Assembly (NCBI GenBank): GCA_949752735.1
Contig: OX457036.1
Span: 15,100,356-15,164,355 of the forward strand
Source: Lumbricus terrestris
Taxonomy: Eukaryota > Annelida > Clitellata > Crassiclitellata > Lumbricidae
Length of the DNA: 64,000 bases
Reading direction: 5' to 3'
The notes below the pieces were generated by a model that saw only the letters and a list, made by a program, of their open reading frames with translations, had not been told where the DNA came from and ran no database searches. A program made the position numbers and the translations under genes. The number at the start of each line of letters is the position of its first letter. The first letter of the stretch is position 1. Shown here one piece after another: positions 53,107-64,000 of this stretch.

Positions 53107-54808
53107 CTCGACCGCAACCTGTTATTTCGGTTGCCAAAACGGGATTAGCTCTTTGCCATTAATAACTTTTCCTGGCCGCATAAGGCTATTATTGTCAGTC
53201 AACACCCCACGCGTAAAGTTCGCTGGGTGTAGTATAATAGGCCTACGTGCCCTATTGTTGTTGCGTAACAGCTTTTAGATCTTGACGTATAATTTATTGT
53301 ATTGTAAATGTCGGGCTACGTGACCTGAATCAATAATCTATATTGTATATTATTATTTTTCATAAGACGGACGGCATCATTATTATAGCGCTAAGCTTTA
53401 GGAAATTTATGTTCGTTTTGTAAACGTTGTGTTCTTGGGGAAATGGCTAGTGCCAGCTAGGAAATGCCTAAATGAATATGTAGGTCTATCTGGAAAAGTA
53501 GCCTATGTTGGCAAGTAAATTAAATTAGGTTTTCGCAATAGCCTACAAATCCTGCATGTCGATCCCTGCAATGGTAGTCCATACTGAAAAGTATTAATTT
53601 TTGTTCTCGTTTGAAAGTGGTGCTAAACCTGATAAAAAAAATAAGGCCAAGTAAACAAGTTTATTTGCGCGATAAAGACAAATTTGTCACTGTCAGCGTA
53701 GCCTACGCTCAAAAGTTAACAGAACAATGGAAATTCACAGATGAGATGGAAAAGTGATTAGTCGTTGGACGGGTTGTGGGTCAAAACTAGGCCAAAGAAC
53801 GGAACGCCACGCCACCGTGCTTCAAACCTCAATGGCTTTCGAGAGTTTGTAGGCCTACATTAAATTTACTAAATGATGTGGGTGAAATCTAAATCCGCCA
53901 ATAATAGTTTTCTGTACAAATACCTGTCTTAGTTGGCTGCTTGGTCCACAGTGGCGGTCTTACTATAATTATGCCTTTGTGAGTAACTTCGTTTCTGCTC
54001 GATTGCAGACACGTAGGCCTACCATGAGTAGGCTAAACGCACTGGTAATTGGCGCGTTTCCCAGCCCGGTGCACTCGTTCGGTAGTCATAATACGGTAGC
54101 TTTGTGGAATATCACCGATCGAGTCGCTGTCGAAGTGTTCTCAGGTAGGGCCTATAGTAGGCCTATAGGCCTTTGCCTATAAATTTTATCAGCAGGCGGC
54201 AGGCCCGCTGAGGACAGGGAACCGGAAGAATAAATTAGGCCTATGCCTTAAGCCCGATATCGGTGACTTTTAGGGCTGAATAGTAAGGTCTAGAGACTAG
54301 AATTTCTAGATTATATGGTTTTAAAATGTAATTTTTAAAATTAGCAGCTGAATAAAATTGTAGTTGTATAATTTTATAATAGGCCTAATATGGCGCACTG
54401 GTGAATAAGCTGGTCTTGCTGACGTGGTTTTCGCTGGCGCTGAAATTTGTTTGAAGATTTGCATTAGGCCTACAGATCAGATAGGCCTAAATATTAGGCC
54501 TGCGCCGAGAGGCCCGAGAATGCTGCGGTCGCACTCGCACTTCTGTTATTTCAATTTATTTAAAAATTATCATGAAGTCTAGAGATAGACTATAGAGGCC
54601 CGTGACTGTTCTGCTACCGATCCTGCTTATCAGAGTAAGGATATGGAGTTGTTTGGAGTCGTTACCAGTGGAAGGGGTTGGCGCGTGCGATGCGTCGTGA
54701 CCCGTTGAAGTCTGTTTGTGCTTCGGTTGGTATGGCGACTAGAAACATTTCCACGTGACGTGAGCTGCACAAGTCGTCTCGAAAATAACACAGCTAGATT
54801 GCTGTGCA
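53107..54808. other. Gene-free, TAGGCCTA-rich stretch
   Basis: No exon recognised. Palindromes of the AGGCCT type cluster at 54013-54495. Confidence 0.55.
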
Positions 54809-55059
54809 CAGTGGCGGCGCCAGGATTTCAGTTTTGGGGGGCTGAATCTTTTCAGAGGAAATTTTCCATTTTCATCCTCCAAAATTTCTGATGACCTTTT
54901 TTAGTCATTCAGTCAAAATCTCATGTATGTATTTCATTTTTAGCGAGCTTATCGTGGAAATATTTCAGTTTTACGTGTAAAAAACCGGATGGCCTTTTTG
55001 TTAGGGGGCTTAGCCCCCGGCCATGGGGTGCCTTTTATAGGGGGGCTTAGCCGCCACTG
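54809..55059. mobile_element. hAT-type miniature element (CAGTGGCGGCGC family)
   Basis: Ends CAGTGGCGGCGCCAGG and AGCCGCCACTG. The flanking 8-mers share 5 of 8 bases (GCTGTGCA / ATTATGCA), suggesting an older copy. 251 bp. Confidence 0.82.
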
Positions 55060-55144
55060 ATTATGCATAAGATTATTTTGATAAAAACCAAACTTAAGCA
55101 ACTGAAGACTCGACAATGCAAGCCAACGTGTTACATTTTACGCG

Positions 55145-55177
55145 GGGCGGTTGTGTAGGAGCATGTTCGTTGCCTTG
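55145..55177 (+). mobile_element. 5' piece of the SINE split by the fold-back element
   Basis: GGCGGTTGTGTAGGAGC ... TTCGTTGCCTTG matches the A-box end of the SINE. It continues at 58822. Confidence 0.75.
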
Positions 55178-55229
55178 TAGACAAGGCTTGGAATTCTAAA
55201 AGGGCTCTAGAAATCACTGCTAGAAGCAA

Positions 55230-56050
55230 ATCATGTAACAATTTGCTAACCGGTGTTTCTAGACTAATTTGACCCTGCTGAAAACGAAAATCGCTGTTAG
55301 CAAGCTGGATTTTTGGCCGTTCAATGGGAAAACAAGATGGCGGACAAAATGGCGGTCAGTTCCTTCAAAATTCAAATGGCTATAAGTAAAGTATTGTATG
55401 CGACAGGAACACGATTTTAGACTCTAAATTAAGATTATAGAGTGCAAGGAATACAATGGAACCAAATACACATATGTAGCACTGCAAGAAAATCAAAATG
55501 GCGGACAAAATGGCGGCTAGAATTTTAAAATGGCTGTAAGTGAAGTTATGTATGCAGTGGAATCATGATTTCAGGGTCTAAATCAACATTTTCTGGGTCA
55601 AGGAATGCAATGGAAGCAAGGTAACATATGTGGCATTGCACGGAAACCAAGATGGCGGACAAAATGGCGGACAAAATCTTAAAATGACTATAAGTGAAGT
55701 TATGTATGCAATGGAATCATGATTTCAGTGTCTAAATTAACATTTTCGGGGTCAAGGAATGCAATGGAAGCAAGGTAACATATGTGGCATTGCACGGAAA
55801 CCAAGATGGCGGACAAAATGGCGGACAAAATCTTAAAATGGCTATAAGTGAAGTTATGTATGCAATGGAATCATGATTTCAGGGTTTAAATCAACATTTT
55901 CAAGGTCAAGGCATGTGATGAAACGAATGTCACATATATAGCACTGCCCGGAAACCAAAATGGCGAACAAAATGGCGGCAAGAATTTCAAAATGGATGTT
56001 AGTGAAGTCATGCATGCAATGGGAACTTGATTCAAATTTTTGCCAGGTCT
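55230..56050 (+). repeat. Left arm of the fold-back element, five tandem units
   Basis: Units begin with CAAGATGGCGGAC or variants at 55333, 55494, 55648, 55802 and 55956 (spacing 161, 154, 154, 154). Each has two ATGGCGG cores, then AAGTGAAGTTATGTATGC and AATCATGATTTCAG. Units 3 and 4 are nearly identical. Confidence 0.92.
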
Positions 56051-56364
56051 TTGCAAGATGGTATCTGAAACCTGCGCAGTTGAATTTATCTACAATGTTC
56101 CCTTATTTGACCAGATATGATCATTCAAATTATCGCAATGCCTTCAGCAAGTCATAAACCAAGGAGTGTTCTTCAAAAGAACAAAAAATTATAAAGGAAG
56201 ATTGGTATATCATGCAGTGCCTTATTCGATCGTATCAAGCTGACTGTCCATGGATCTGGAAAAACGATTGTGCCATGGACTTTTCTCAAAACCAATGGGA
56301 TTGGATTCTCTCTGCAAAAGTAACTTGTCCAGTCCCCATTTCTATAGCAGAGTCATAGCATTTG

Positions 56365-56905
56365 TTTATTTACAATATTTTACGTAGTACCTCTTCAAGG
56401 TGGGCTGTCCGGAATCGCTCCCGACTTAACTACAACTAAATAGGACAGTTTTTAGATTCTTACGGAACAGAGTGGAGTGACCCATGGGCATGCAATAAGC
56501 GCTGTGAAAAGGGGTTGGCCATTCCCATTCCAGATTTTAGTAGGCCTACCAGCTACAGAGAATGAAAGGTGATGTCGAATAGCCGACCGCGAGTGAACCA
56601 GCTCAGCTTGGTCCGCCAACCGAAGAGTAAATCGGCGCTGGACATCCGATGTTGAAAAACAAGAGTTCTTTCAGACATAATGTGGCTAGTCCATCAAGGC
56701 ACTACCTAAGCAACACACAGACCCTGCAGGCAATCCGCTGCGGGAAAGGGGGCCAATGCAAGACATCCCGCATATTGTATGAGACATGACCAAATATTGT
56801 GATATGCCCATAAGTCGCGACGCAGTTCATCCAACCTGTTGCAGACAAATTATTGATGGACAAGCAATGGTTCGAGCAATAGGGAACCTCCAAACGCGAA
56901 GACAT
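56365..56905 (-). pseudogene. LINE reverse transcriptase 3' remnant inside the fold-back element
   Basis: The minus frame contains MRDVLHWPPFPQRIA, homologous to LRDVLHWLPVPFRIE in the 25.3-26.6 kb LINE. Stops interrupt it downstream. The 3' end has the family GGGAGCG...CTTGAAG module near 56390-56410. Confidence 0.65.
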
Positions 56906-57959
56906 TTGGCGACCTGACAGATACAGTGGATACCTGTGTACAGGTAGCCTACTTTCGATTGGCTACAAGAGGGTTAATAATTATTGCCTTCGAAAGATAT
57001 AGTGGACATTGCTTTTAAAAAGTGAAATCGTACAGAAAATTACCACCACAACTCTGTCACTGTGTGGAGTCCTGAAATACTTCGTTGTCAGAAAATTGGC
57101 TGTATGTTCTTGGTATGCTTGAAAGAAAGACTGATCTAGCTTTGAACATTTCTGTCTATTCAGCTCTCAACAGCCTCATTTGGAGATATGGACTAGAGCG
57201 GTTGCTGGTGGTTACGTGAAAAAAGATAAGATGTTGTCCACTGCCGGGTCATATGTGTTTGCTTTATATTTAACGGTGTTTTGGTGATGTCAGGAACATC
57301 AGCGGAACGGAAGCTCATCCAAATCACGTAGCCTAACTATGAAGATGAAGAATAGAGTGTCCTTCATGCTACAACTGGATGTGATTTGACATATTTAGCA
57401 GGAATCAGCTGAAACAATGCATGAATAAACAATTTGAAAGTTCCCACTTACTTTCTACATTTGGAACATTCCATTATGAGCTCATTACCAAGAGCTCTGT
57501 AAGGTTGGAAAGACCCATTTTCTAGATATTGATGTTCAGATATCATCCTCATCTTCATCGGATGGAGTGTGGTGGAAGAAAGTAATCTTTACCAGTATGC
57601 GCCAAATCCACATTATAGAGTTTGTCTACAGCAAATCATGTGAAGTTGACAAACGTAGCATTAGGCTCTGCTGCTATCGAAGTGCGATCTTGTCATGTGC
57701 ACTCAGGTGCAATTGCATTGACAGTAGCAAGGCCTGAATTGACTCTACGGTAGGCCTACCCTATATCCGTCAAGTCATGAAAAGTTGAAACTATTGATAG
57801 ATCAAGTTATGAAACATTGAAGCATGCATCCTGTATAAAGCCAGCAATAGTTAAACTGCAGTGCAGTCATAGGCTACTAAAAAATTTCACTATAGGTATG
57901 ACAATTTCACTGCATAACACTGCATGTGATTTTGTTGGAAGCATATGACCTGGAAATTA

Positions 57960-58770
57960 CTAGTCCAGACTGAAATCAAGTCTCCATCGCATATGTTCAA
58001 GACATCACTCATAGCCAGTTGAAGTTTTGTCCACCATTTTGGTTTTTTGTTTTCTAGCAGTGTCACATAATATATTCCGTGCTTTTAATTTCATCACTTT
58101 CCTTAATTCCGAAAATTCTCATTTACATTCTGAATTGATTTATTCATTAGATACAGAAATTCACTAACAGCCAATTCGATAATCTGGCCGCCATTTTGGC
58201 CGACATTTTGGTGTCCAGGCAGTGCTATATATGTGACATTGGTTTCATCACATGCCTTGACCTTGAAAATGTTGATTTAGACCCTGAAATCATGATTTCA
58301 TTGCATACATAACTTCACTTATAGCCATTTTAAGATTTTGTCCGCCATTTTGTCCGCCATCTTGGTTTCCGTGCAATGCCACATATGTTACCTTGCTTCC
58401 ATTGCATTCCTTGACCCAGAAAATGTTGATTTAGACCCTGAAATCATGATTCCACTGCATACATAACTTCACTTACAGCCATTTTAAGATTCTAGCCGCC
58501 ATTTTGTCCGCCATTTTGATTTTCTTGCAGTGCTACATATGTGTATTTGGTTCCATTGTATTCCTTGCACTCTATAATCTTAATTTAGAGTCTAAAATCG
58601 TGTTCCTGTCACATACAATACTTTACTTATAGCCATTTGAAGGAACTGACCGCCATTTTGTCCGCCATCTTGTTTTCCCATTGAACTGCCAAAAATCCAG
58701 CTTGCTAACAGCGATTTTCGTTTTCAGCAGGGTCAAATTAGTCTAGAAACACCGGTTAGCAAATTGTTAC
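57960..58770 (-). repeat. Right arm of the fold-back element
   Basis: Reverse complement of the left arm: units with GTCCGCCATTTTG or variants near 58030, 58186, 58340, 58495 and 58650, ending in the same outer segment (AGCTTGCTAACAGCG). Confidence 0.92.
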
Positions 58771-58817
58771 ATGATTTGCTTCTAGCAGTGCCATTTTGAG
58801 ATTCCAAGCCTGGTCTA

Positions 58818-58995
58818 CTTGGTGCCGGAAGGTTGGCGGGTTCGAATCTACCTCAATCAACCACATAGGGACCCTGAGCAAGTCTTCCACTCTCAATTGC
58901 TCATGCGCTTCTGTGCGAAATTTTGATTCAGTGTCTGCGCTGTAGTCGGGAGCACCTCCGAGTAGTAACTTGAAGTGACACTAAAAAATGCACAT
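58818..58995 (+). mobile_element. 3' piece of the split SINE
   Basis: GTGCCGGAAGGTTGGCGGG, then the B-box TTCGAATCTACC, GCAAGTCTTCCACTCTCAA, GGGAGCACCTCCGAGTAG and ATGCACATACATGC, the normal order of the SINE from after GCCTTG. Confidence 0.82.
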
Positions 58996-59262
58996 ACATG
59001 CATGCATATATGCATACATACACACATACATACAGTGCCTAAAGTGTGGAAAAATAAGTGCATGGACGCCTCTTACCTCTCCAGAATAAGTGCCTGGATG
59101 CACCTTACCTTTCTAGTCTGTGCTCGCCAATAAGTGGTTGGACGGCATTCAGATTTTAAAACAAATGCATGGACGCCGTTCATGACCGTCCAGGCACACC
59201 ACTTTAAGCCCTGCATACATACACACATACGTACGTACGTACGTACGTACATACACACATGT
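58990..59262. repeat. (ACAT)n and (GTAC)n microsatellites around a miniature element
   Basis: ACAT/GCAT repeats at 58990-59032 and 59214-59262, with a pure GTAC run at 59231-59250. They were one array before the insertion at 59033. Confidence 0.88.
59033..59213. mobile_element. Second copy of the GGGCGTCCAG miniature family
   Basis: Ends CAGTGCCTAAAGTGTGG and CCACTTTAAGCCCTG, exact duplication CATACATA (59025-59032, 59214-59221), inserted in an ACAT microsatellite. Confidence 0.87.
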
Positions 59263-60071
59263 AAGTAGGGTGCAAATATATGGCTGGCAGCTGTTGGACT
59301 ACGCTATAAGGAGAGCAATAACAACGGACAATAGAAAATGAATTGGGGGGGGGGGGGAGTTTTGTCAATCAAAACCAAATGGGCAAAATTTGTCTCCTTC
59401 TTCTACATATCTTATCTAGTAGGTCAGTTGTTGAACCAGGAAACTTACATAAGAGATTTTCATTTTGGTATCTGATTAATTATCTCTTCATAAAATTATA
59501 ATAATTAGCGAAGCCACTGGTATTAGGACAAGTGTGACGGTGTGACCACTCTAAAAACTTTGTTGTATGGTCTTTTTGTTTTATAATGTCTGCGTGGTGA
59601 CAGAAATGTTAAGTGTGGTAGACAATTAGACATCATGTGGTTTAGCAATTAAAAGGTCAACTCAAGTACATTGCAGCAATGACAGAACTACAATAAAACT
59701 AAATATTTATGGACAGTGCTATTTACTCTGAACATAAGAATTATGTAACTAGGTTATATTCTAATAAAAGAGTAACGACAATGATCAACCCTTGATCCCA
59801 ATCATAATACCGGTAATTGTTGGATTCAACTCAGTAATTATAATTACGATTATATTAAATATTATTAATATTATCTATTATTATTTTCTCCCCGAGGTAT
59901 CAATGATCCATCAGGATTTATGAATATTAGGGGTTATGTTTTTGAATGGCTAGTCTTTGCAGATGGGAAAAGTGCTGCACAGAAACCAACTGCGTTGAAG
60001 TGCTGAATATTCATGGTTAGGCACTGAAACACAAAAGTTGTACTTTTTATTTTTTACTCCCAAAGTAGATG
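59263..60071. other. No gene recognised
   Basis: AT-rich; poly-G at 59344-59357. Confidence 0.5.
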
Positions 60072-60250
60072 CATGGGCGGAGTTTGGTTTCCGTTCTTGG
60101 AGGGGCTAACTTATGAGTTTGCACCTTCTTGGGGGGGGGGGGGGGGGGCTAAGCCCGAGAAAATATACCGTTTACACGGTAAAAAAGTGAATTTGGGTCT
60201 TCTTGGGGTGGGGGGCTTAGCCCCCTAGCCTCTGATAAACTCCGCCCATG
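60072..60250. mobile_element. hAT-type miniature element (CATGGGCGGAGTTT family)
   Basis: Ends CATGGGCGGAGTTTGG and AAACTCCGCCCATG inverted, flanks AGTAGATG / AGTAGGTG (7 of 8). 179 bp with a G-run and GCTTAGCCCCC words. Confidence 0.88.
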
Positions 60251-60436
60251 AGTAGGTGTGATTCGCATACAAAATATCTGGAGGGAATAAACACACATCG
60301 GGAATAGCCGTAGTTCATTGAGTTAAACAAAAGTGCTACGGAAGGCAACATGATGAATTGGAAGAGGAGCCATTATCTTCATCGTCTACGCAAGTTTTAG
60401 ATCTACAGCATCACGATTCAACAAGACCGTTCAAGT

Positions 60437-60612
60437 CCTTTTTAGCGTGCAGTTCTACACAAAATGTGCAGTTATAATTCTACATGAATTTGTGCAGAAG
60501 CACTTCTTCTGTGCAGCTAAAACAGTCGTTGCCTCCGATTGGGAGTAATTTTCCACCCACGGAGGATTGGAAAGGGAGATGTGCAGTTAAATAAATTCCG
60601 TTGAAAAGCCTT
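60437..60612. mobile_element. Copy of the AACTGCAC miniature family, reversed
   Basis: CAAGTCCTTTTTAGCGTGCAG to GAAAAGCCTTG, with GTTCTACAC and TGTGCAG repeats inside. The duplication is not convincing. Confidence 0.65.
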
Positions 60613-61400
60613 GATCCTGTTCATAGTATGTAATCAATGGGACCAAGGGTAAAATATCATCTGATGGGCCTAAAATCAAAATGTTTTGCACATACAGTTC
60701 TTACTGTAAACCTATTGTCATCATTATTATCATATGAGAAGGTAGCATAGTAATTATAGATCTGTTGTCAGTACATGTAAATGGCACTGTCTCATCATCA
60801 TCATCATCGAAATCCTTGGGCTAAACGCCCGTAGGTGTCCGGCACCACTCTCTGTTTGAGTCTGTCTCGCGTCATGTTGCCCATCTTCAACCTGTCCGGT
60901 CTGCAGGTCCATACCATTAACATCTTGAACCAGCTAGACCACCTTGTCTGATGAAGAGAATATTGGGAGAGAGGCACGAAGGACAACCTGGGTAGCATTG
61001 TCTACAAGTGTTAATTATTATTATTATAAATGCTCAGATAAGAATTAAATTAAACATTCTTTGGCCCACTATAGTCTATAGATGTTCTAGGTATTGTGTT
61101 AATTAAACTGGACCAACGCTTTTCAAATCCAAATCATTTACAATAGCAGAAGAATACACCTTTATTGCCTGACAACATACATAGAAAATATAGTTTTCTT
61201 CGACAAGTGAAAAGCAGAACAGATTCATTTGCAATCAACATACATTTTTAGCTATTAACAGTTCTCAGTTTTACATTTACATTACGTCTCAGTCATGGCA
61301 AGCAAGAGTTATTCTCGATAGATAAATAAACTCCTAAGTCTTCAGCGGATGACAACAAACAAACAATTTAACAACGACCGATATTTACAGAGTAAAGAAC
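60613..61400. other. No supported gene
   Basis: A 64-codon minus frame (60998-60804) has RPDRLKMGNMTRDRLKQR and may be an exon or retroelement fragment; not identified. The segment 61208-61272 is repeated at 62185-62250. Confidence 0.4.
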
Positions 61401-61410
61401 AATAACATTT

Positions 61411-61572
61411 AATAAACACACAACAACGGTTAACTTTATCGATTTAACATCCAATAAACACACATCAACGGTTAACTTGATCGATTTAACATCCAATAAA
61501 CACACACCAACAGTTAACTTGATCGAATTAACATCCAATAAACACACATCAATGGTTAACTTGATCGATTTA
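61411..61572. repeat. 42-bp tandem repeat, 4 copies
   Basis: Starts at 61411, 61453, 61495 and 61537; unit words AATAAACACACATCAACGG and TTAACTTGATCGATTTAAC. The period divisible by three leaves a frame open. Confidence 0.95.
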
Positions 61573-64000
61573 AAAGCTATGTTAGCACATCATGCACATG
61601 GTTACCCTTGCTGTAGAGCACGCAGAGCTGGGACAATAATCAACAAAACTGAAATGAAGGATTTCAAATCAAGTAAATAACCATCACTGAATGTTGCAAG
61701 CTTTAAAATAAATTCAATTAAACAAGATTTCGCATCCAGCAACAGAAGCTTCACACAGCAATGATAGCACCCATAAATGATATATACAGACATTAAATTT
61801 ACGAGGACACAAAACAGGGATATAAAATATATATATTAACCTCCCAAAGTAACTGCAGATTTACTGTAGGCCCTACATGAATGCCAAAGCGGTATAACTA
61901 TTCATTTGCTCAACAGTACTTACATTCAGTAAAATAAAAATGATACGAAGCCTGTGCTGCGAATGTCCACTCCCTCAGAGATGATACATTCGCAACAGGT
62001 TTTAAACGGCATAGCAGAAAATTCTTACATTCCTAACAAGCTTTTTCTTTGTCCACATCTTTGTTTGAACATCTTTGCTACATCTTTTGTTGTCCAAGCC
62101 CTATTATTAGTTTTTACTGCTAAAATTGGATCCAATATATAAAATTGTGTCAACTTTTACAGGTGTCTCTCGACTCAATACATATGAAAAATAGAACGGA
62201 TTCATTTGTAATCAACATACATTTTTAGCTATTAACATTTCTCAGCTATTGAGAAGCTTAACATTTCTTAAATTAAATGAATATTCTGTTGCCTGTTTTC
62301 GACTGAAATAATTATTGACATTGATATCCACCACAACAATTCATTTACTTGGTTTACTCTTGCAGGAAAAATTAACAACATAATTTCAAGCCGCATTATA
62401 ATGAATGAGAATGATGCATTTGAAAATGAACTTTGCAATTTCCATTATAATGTTTGCATATACATGCCAGCATTTAAGCATTCATGTATGCAGCATTATC
62501 TATGTATAAAGTATGTACGACTAAGACAATATAGTACTTCATTAGTATATAACTAAACATTGCTCACAGCAAAAGAAATAAACAGTTGAGCACTTGATAT
62601 CTGAAATTTTCAGACTCTGCATAGCTGAAGTGTTGGCAGTGCATATACAAGTATGCTCAACCAGAACATACTGGCAACATACTTAAGATTGCTCGAGATG
62701 CAGTTTCCACTATAAAACGAGACATACTGTAAATACACATACTCTCGGGTCCGTTTAAAAATGCTGCCTTACCCATGTAAAATGTTCATCGGTTAAACAC
62801 TAACATTACTAACAACAATAGACCAACTTTACAAATCATCATAGAATCCACAACTTTACATATTGGGCTGAAATCCACTGAATAGCTATATGTATACATC
62901 ATGCATTTCATAAAAGCTCTCAATCTCTAACAGGAGTAGCAAAGACCTGAGTGAGTTTCACGGACAAACGGCTGCAGGCTTTTGAACAGTCTTCAAAAAG
63001 AAAGGAACCGAAAGGAACACTCTAGTAAATATACATCTCTCATGTTCCATGTTCCACTACAGAATGCGTGCTTATGTTCCAGTCAAGGCCCTTGAGTTGG
63101 CAATGGTGCAGTGACTGCAGTCCCAATGTCTTAGACATTGTATCGCATGACACTATGACACTGGTGTGAAAGTCATACACAATTGCACCCTTACTGAAAT
63201 TGGTACAGTTAAGATTTTGTGAGTATGACAAGATCGTATATTTTTGTCTGGAAATGGATGTTTTAGAAAAACGAACTTCTGCCAATCTTGGTTTAGTTGT
63301 TGCGTCCAAAGAATGTACGGCAGAAACAAAAATGCGGCTTTGCTCTCAGAGACGAAGTAAATTCAGCGGTTCAACGCCGTGAATGCGTTAGATATGAAGA
63401 CGATCGTTGAAAAATTCATCAAAGTGGAGTTTCTTTGTTCTGCAAAAAACAGACAAAAGATCTTGATAAATCCTATGTAGGTCTATAATTGCTCTGTAAC
63501 TTCTCATCTTATAAGCACTGCATTTCTGCTAATAAAGAAACAATGCTCATGAAAATATTGTTCGGATACTTTATTCAAATTTTCATTTTATAAACACTTT
63601 GATATGGAACTAGGCTGCAGATATCAACGCACAGCAATGCAACTTTTTTACTTGCTGGCACTAAATATGCAAACAACGTTAACTTGAACTTCATAGCACT
63701 TTTTTGCATCTGAATGAGCTGATATTGCTATGGAAAGTGGCTGCAGCGCATAAATAGTCATCAACAAATATTGGTATCGTAAATTGATTTAATTTACTGT
63801 TAAAAGAGTTTTAAAGTACCTCCTTATTAAATAAAATTTTATTACTGGTACTTAAGATTTAATTAAATAGCTTCAACTTGTTGTAGTTGAATTAGAGTGT
63901 TGTGGGAGGTATTGATAACAAGTATGATAAGAAGAACCAAGATTTTAACTTCTAAGTTATTTTTTTATGGCATACTCTACCAAACTTTTATAATAGTTAA
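61573..64000. other. No supported gene
   Basis: AT-rich. TTCATTTG(C/T)AATCAACATAC and TTTTTAGCTATTAACA occur at both 61222 and 62199, indicating a local duplication. Short frames at 63040-63382 match no known family. It could be the 3' UTR or intron of a gene outside the window. Confidence 0.45.

Larger units (their letters stand above)
55178..58817. mobile_element. 3.6-kb fold-back transposon inserted in a SINE
   Basis: Termini TAGAC(A/C)AGGCTTGGAAT are inverted, followed by near-identical inverted arms (about 55230-56050 and 57960-58770). CTTG occurs at both edges (55174-55177, 58818-58821). Removing the element and one CTTG rejoins SINE sequence (GTTGCCTTG + GTGCCGGAAGG), confirming the boundaries. 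Each arm is a tandem array of about 154-bp units. The interior has a LINE fragment but no recognisable transposase, so it is nonautonomous. A 4-bp duplication occurs in Sola and Chapaev elements; assignment is uncertain. Confidence 0.85.

Noticed and set aside
60804..60998. Host exon encoding a basic protein
   Set aside because: Only 64 codons, no recognised domain and no convincing splice pair; left unassigned.
61411..61572. CRISPR array
   Set aside because: Units are directly adjacent with no spacers and the DNA is clearly animal; it is an ordinary tandem repeat.

Overview
This window looks like nuclear DNA from an animal, most likely a marine invertebrate. Signs of this are split genes with GT-AG introns, a metazoan-type typical 2-Cys peroxiredoxin, dense microsatellites, a tRNA-derived SINE, CR1/L2-type LINE fragments, and Tc1/mariner, hAT, Harbinger and Helitron-like DNA transposons. 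The species cannot be named from the sequence. A deuterostome such as an echinoderm would fit, but that is a guess. No bacterial operons, rRNA or canonical tRNA genes were seen.

Only one host gene is convincing: a peroxiredoxin (PRDX1/2 type, 195 aa) on the minus strand. Its four coding exons lie at 46698-46451, 34484-34362, 33582-33452 and 30097-30012. All splice junctions keep the frame. Its 5' noncoding exon and promoter probably lie between 48.5 and 52.4 kb.

The peroxiredoxin's 12-kb first intron is mostly a nested stack of transposons. A Tc1-like element with TA duplications (35014-45474) contains a hAT-type element (35533-44769, exact 8-bp duplication). That in turn contains a complete 8.1-kb Harbinger element (35961-44075, CAG duplication, 18-bp inverted ends). 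The Harbinger carries two multi-exon genes arranged tail to tail: a 350-aa DDE transposase (plus strand) and a 334-aa Myb/SANT-like coiled-coil protein (minus strand). A further small element and SINEs sit in their introns.

Layout: 1-23 kb is almost gene-free and rich in tetranucleotide and CT microsatellites, interspersed with hAT-type miniature elements (many with exact 8-bp duplications), SINE copies, LINE tails and one internally deleted mariner. At 23.9-27.4 kb there is a 1.2-kb hAT-like element abutting a 5'-truncated CR1/L2 LINE, then a nested miniature element. 27.4-30 kb is repeat-derived, with a degenerate short repeat. 30-46.7 kb is the peroxiredoxin gene and its intronic elements. 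46.7-52.4 kb holds a Helitron-like 3' end, more remnants and the candidate promoter. 52.4-55 kb has a LINE tail, AT-rich DNA enriched in the palindrome TAGGCCTA, and a hAT miniature. 55.2-58.8 kb is a 3.6-kb fold-back element that split a SINE; its arms carry arrays of YY1-like ATGGCGG sites. 59-64 kb is gene-poor with small repeats.

A recurring theme is that the SINE's 3' end resembles the 3' end of one LINE family in the same window, suggesting that the SINE is mobilised by that LINE.
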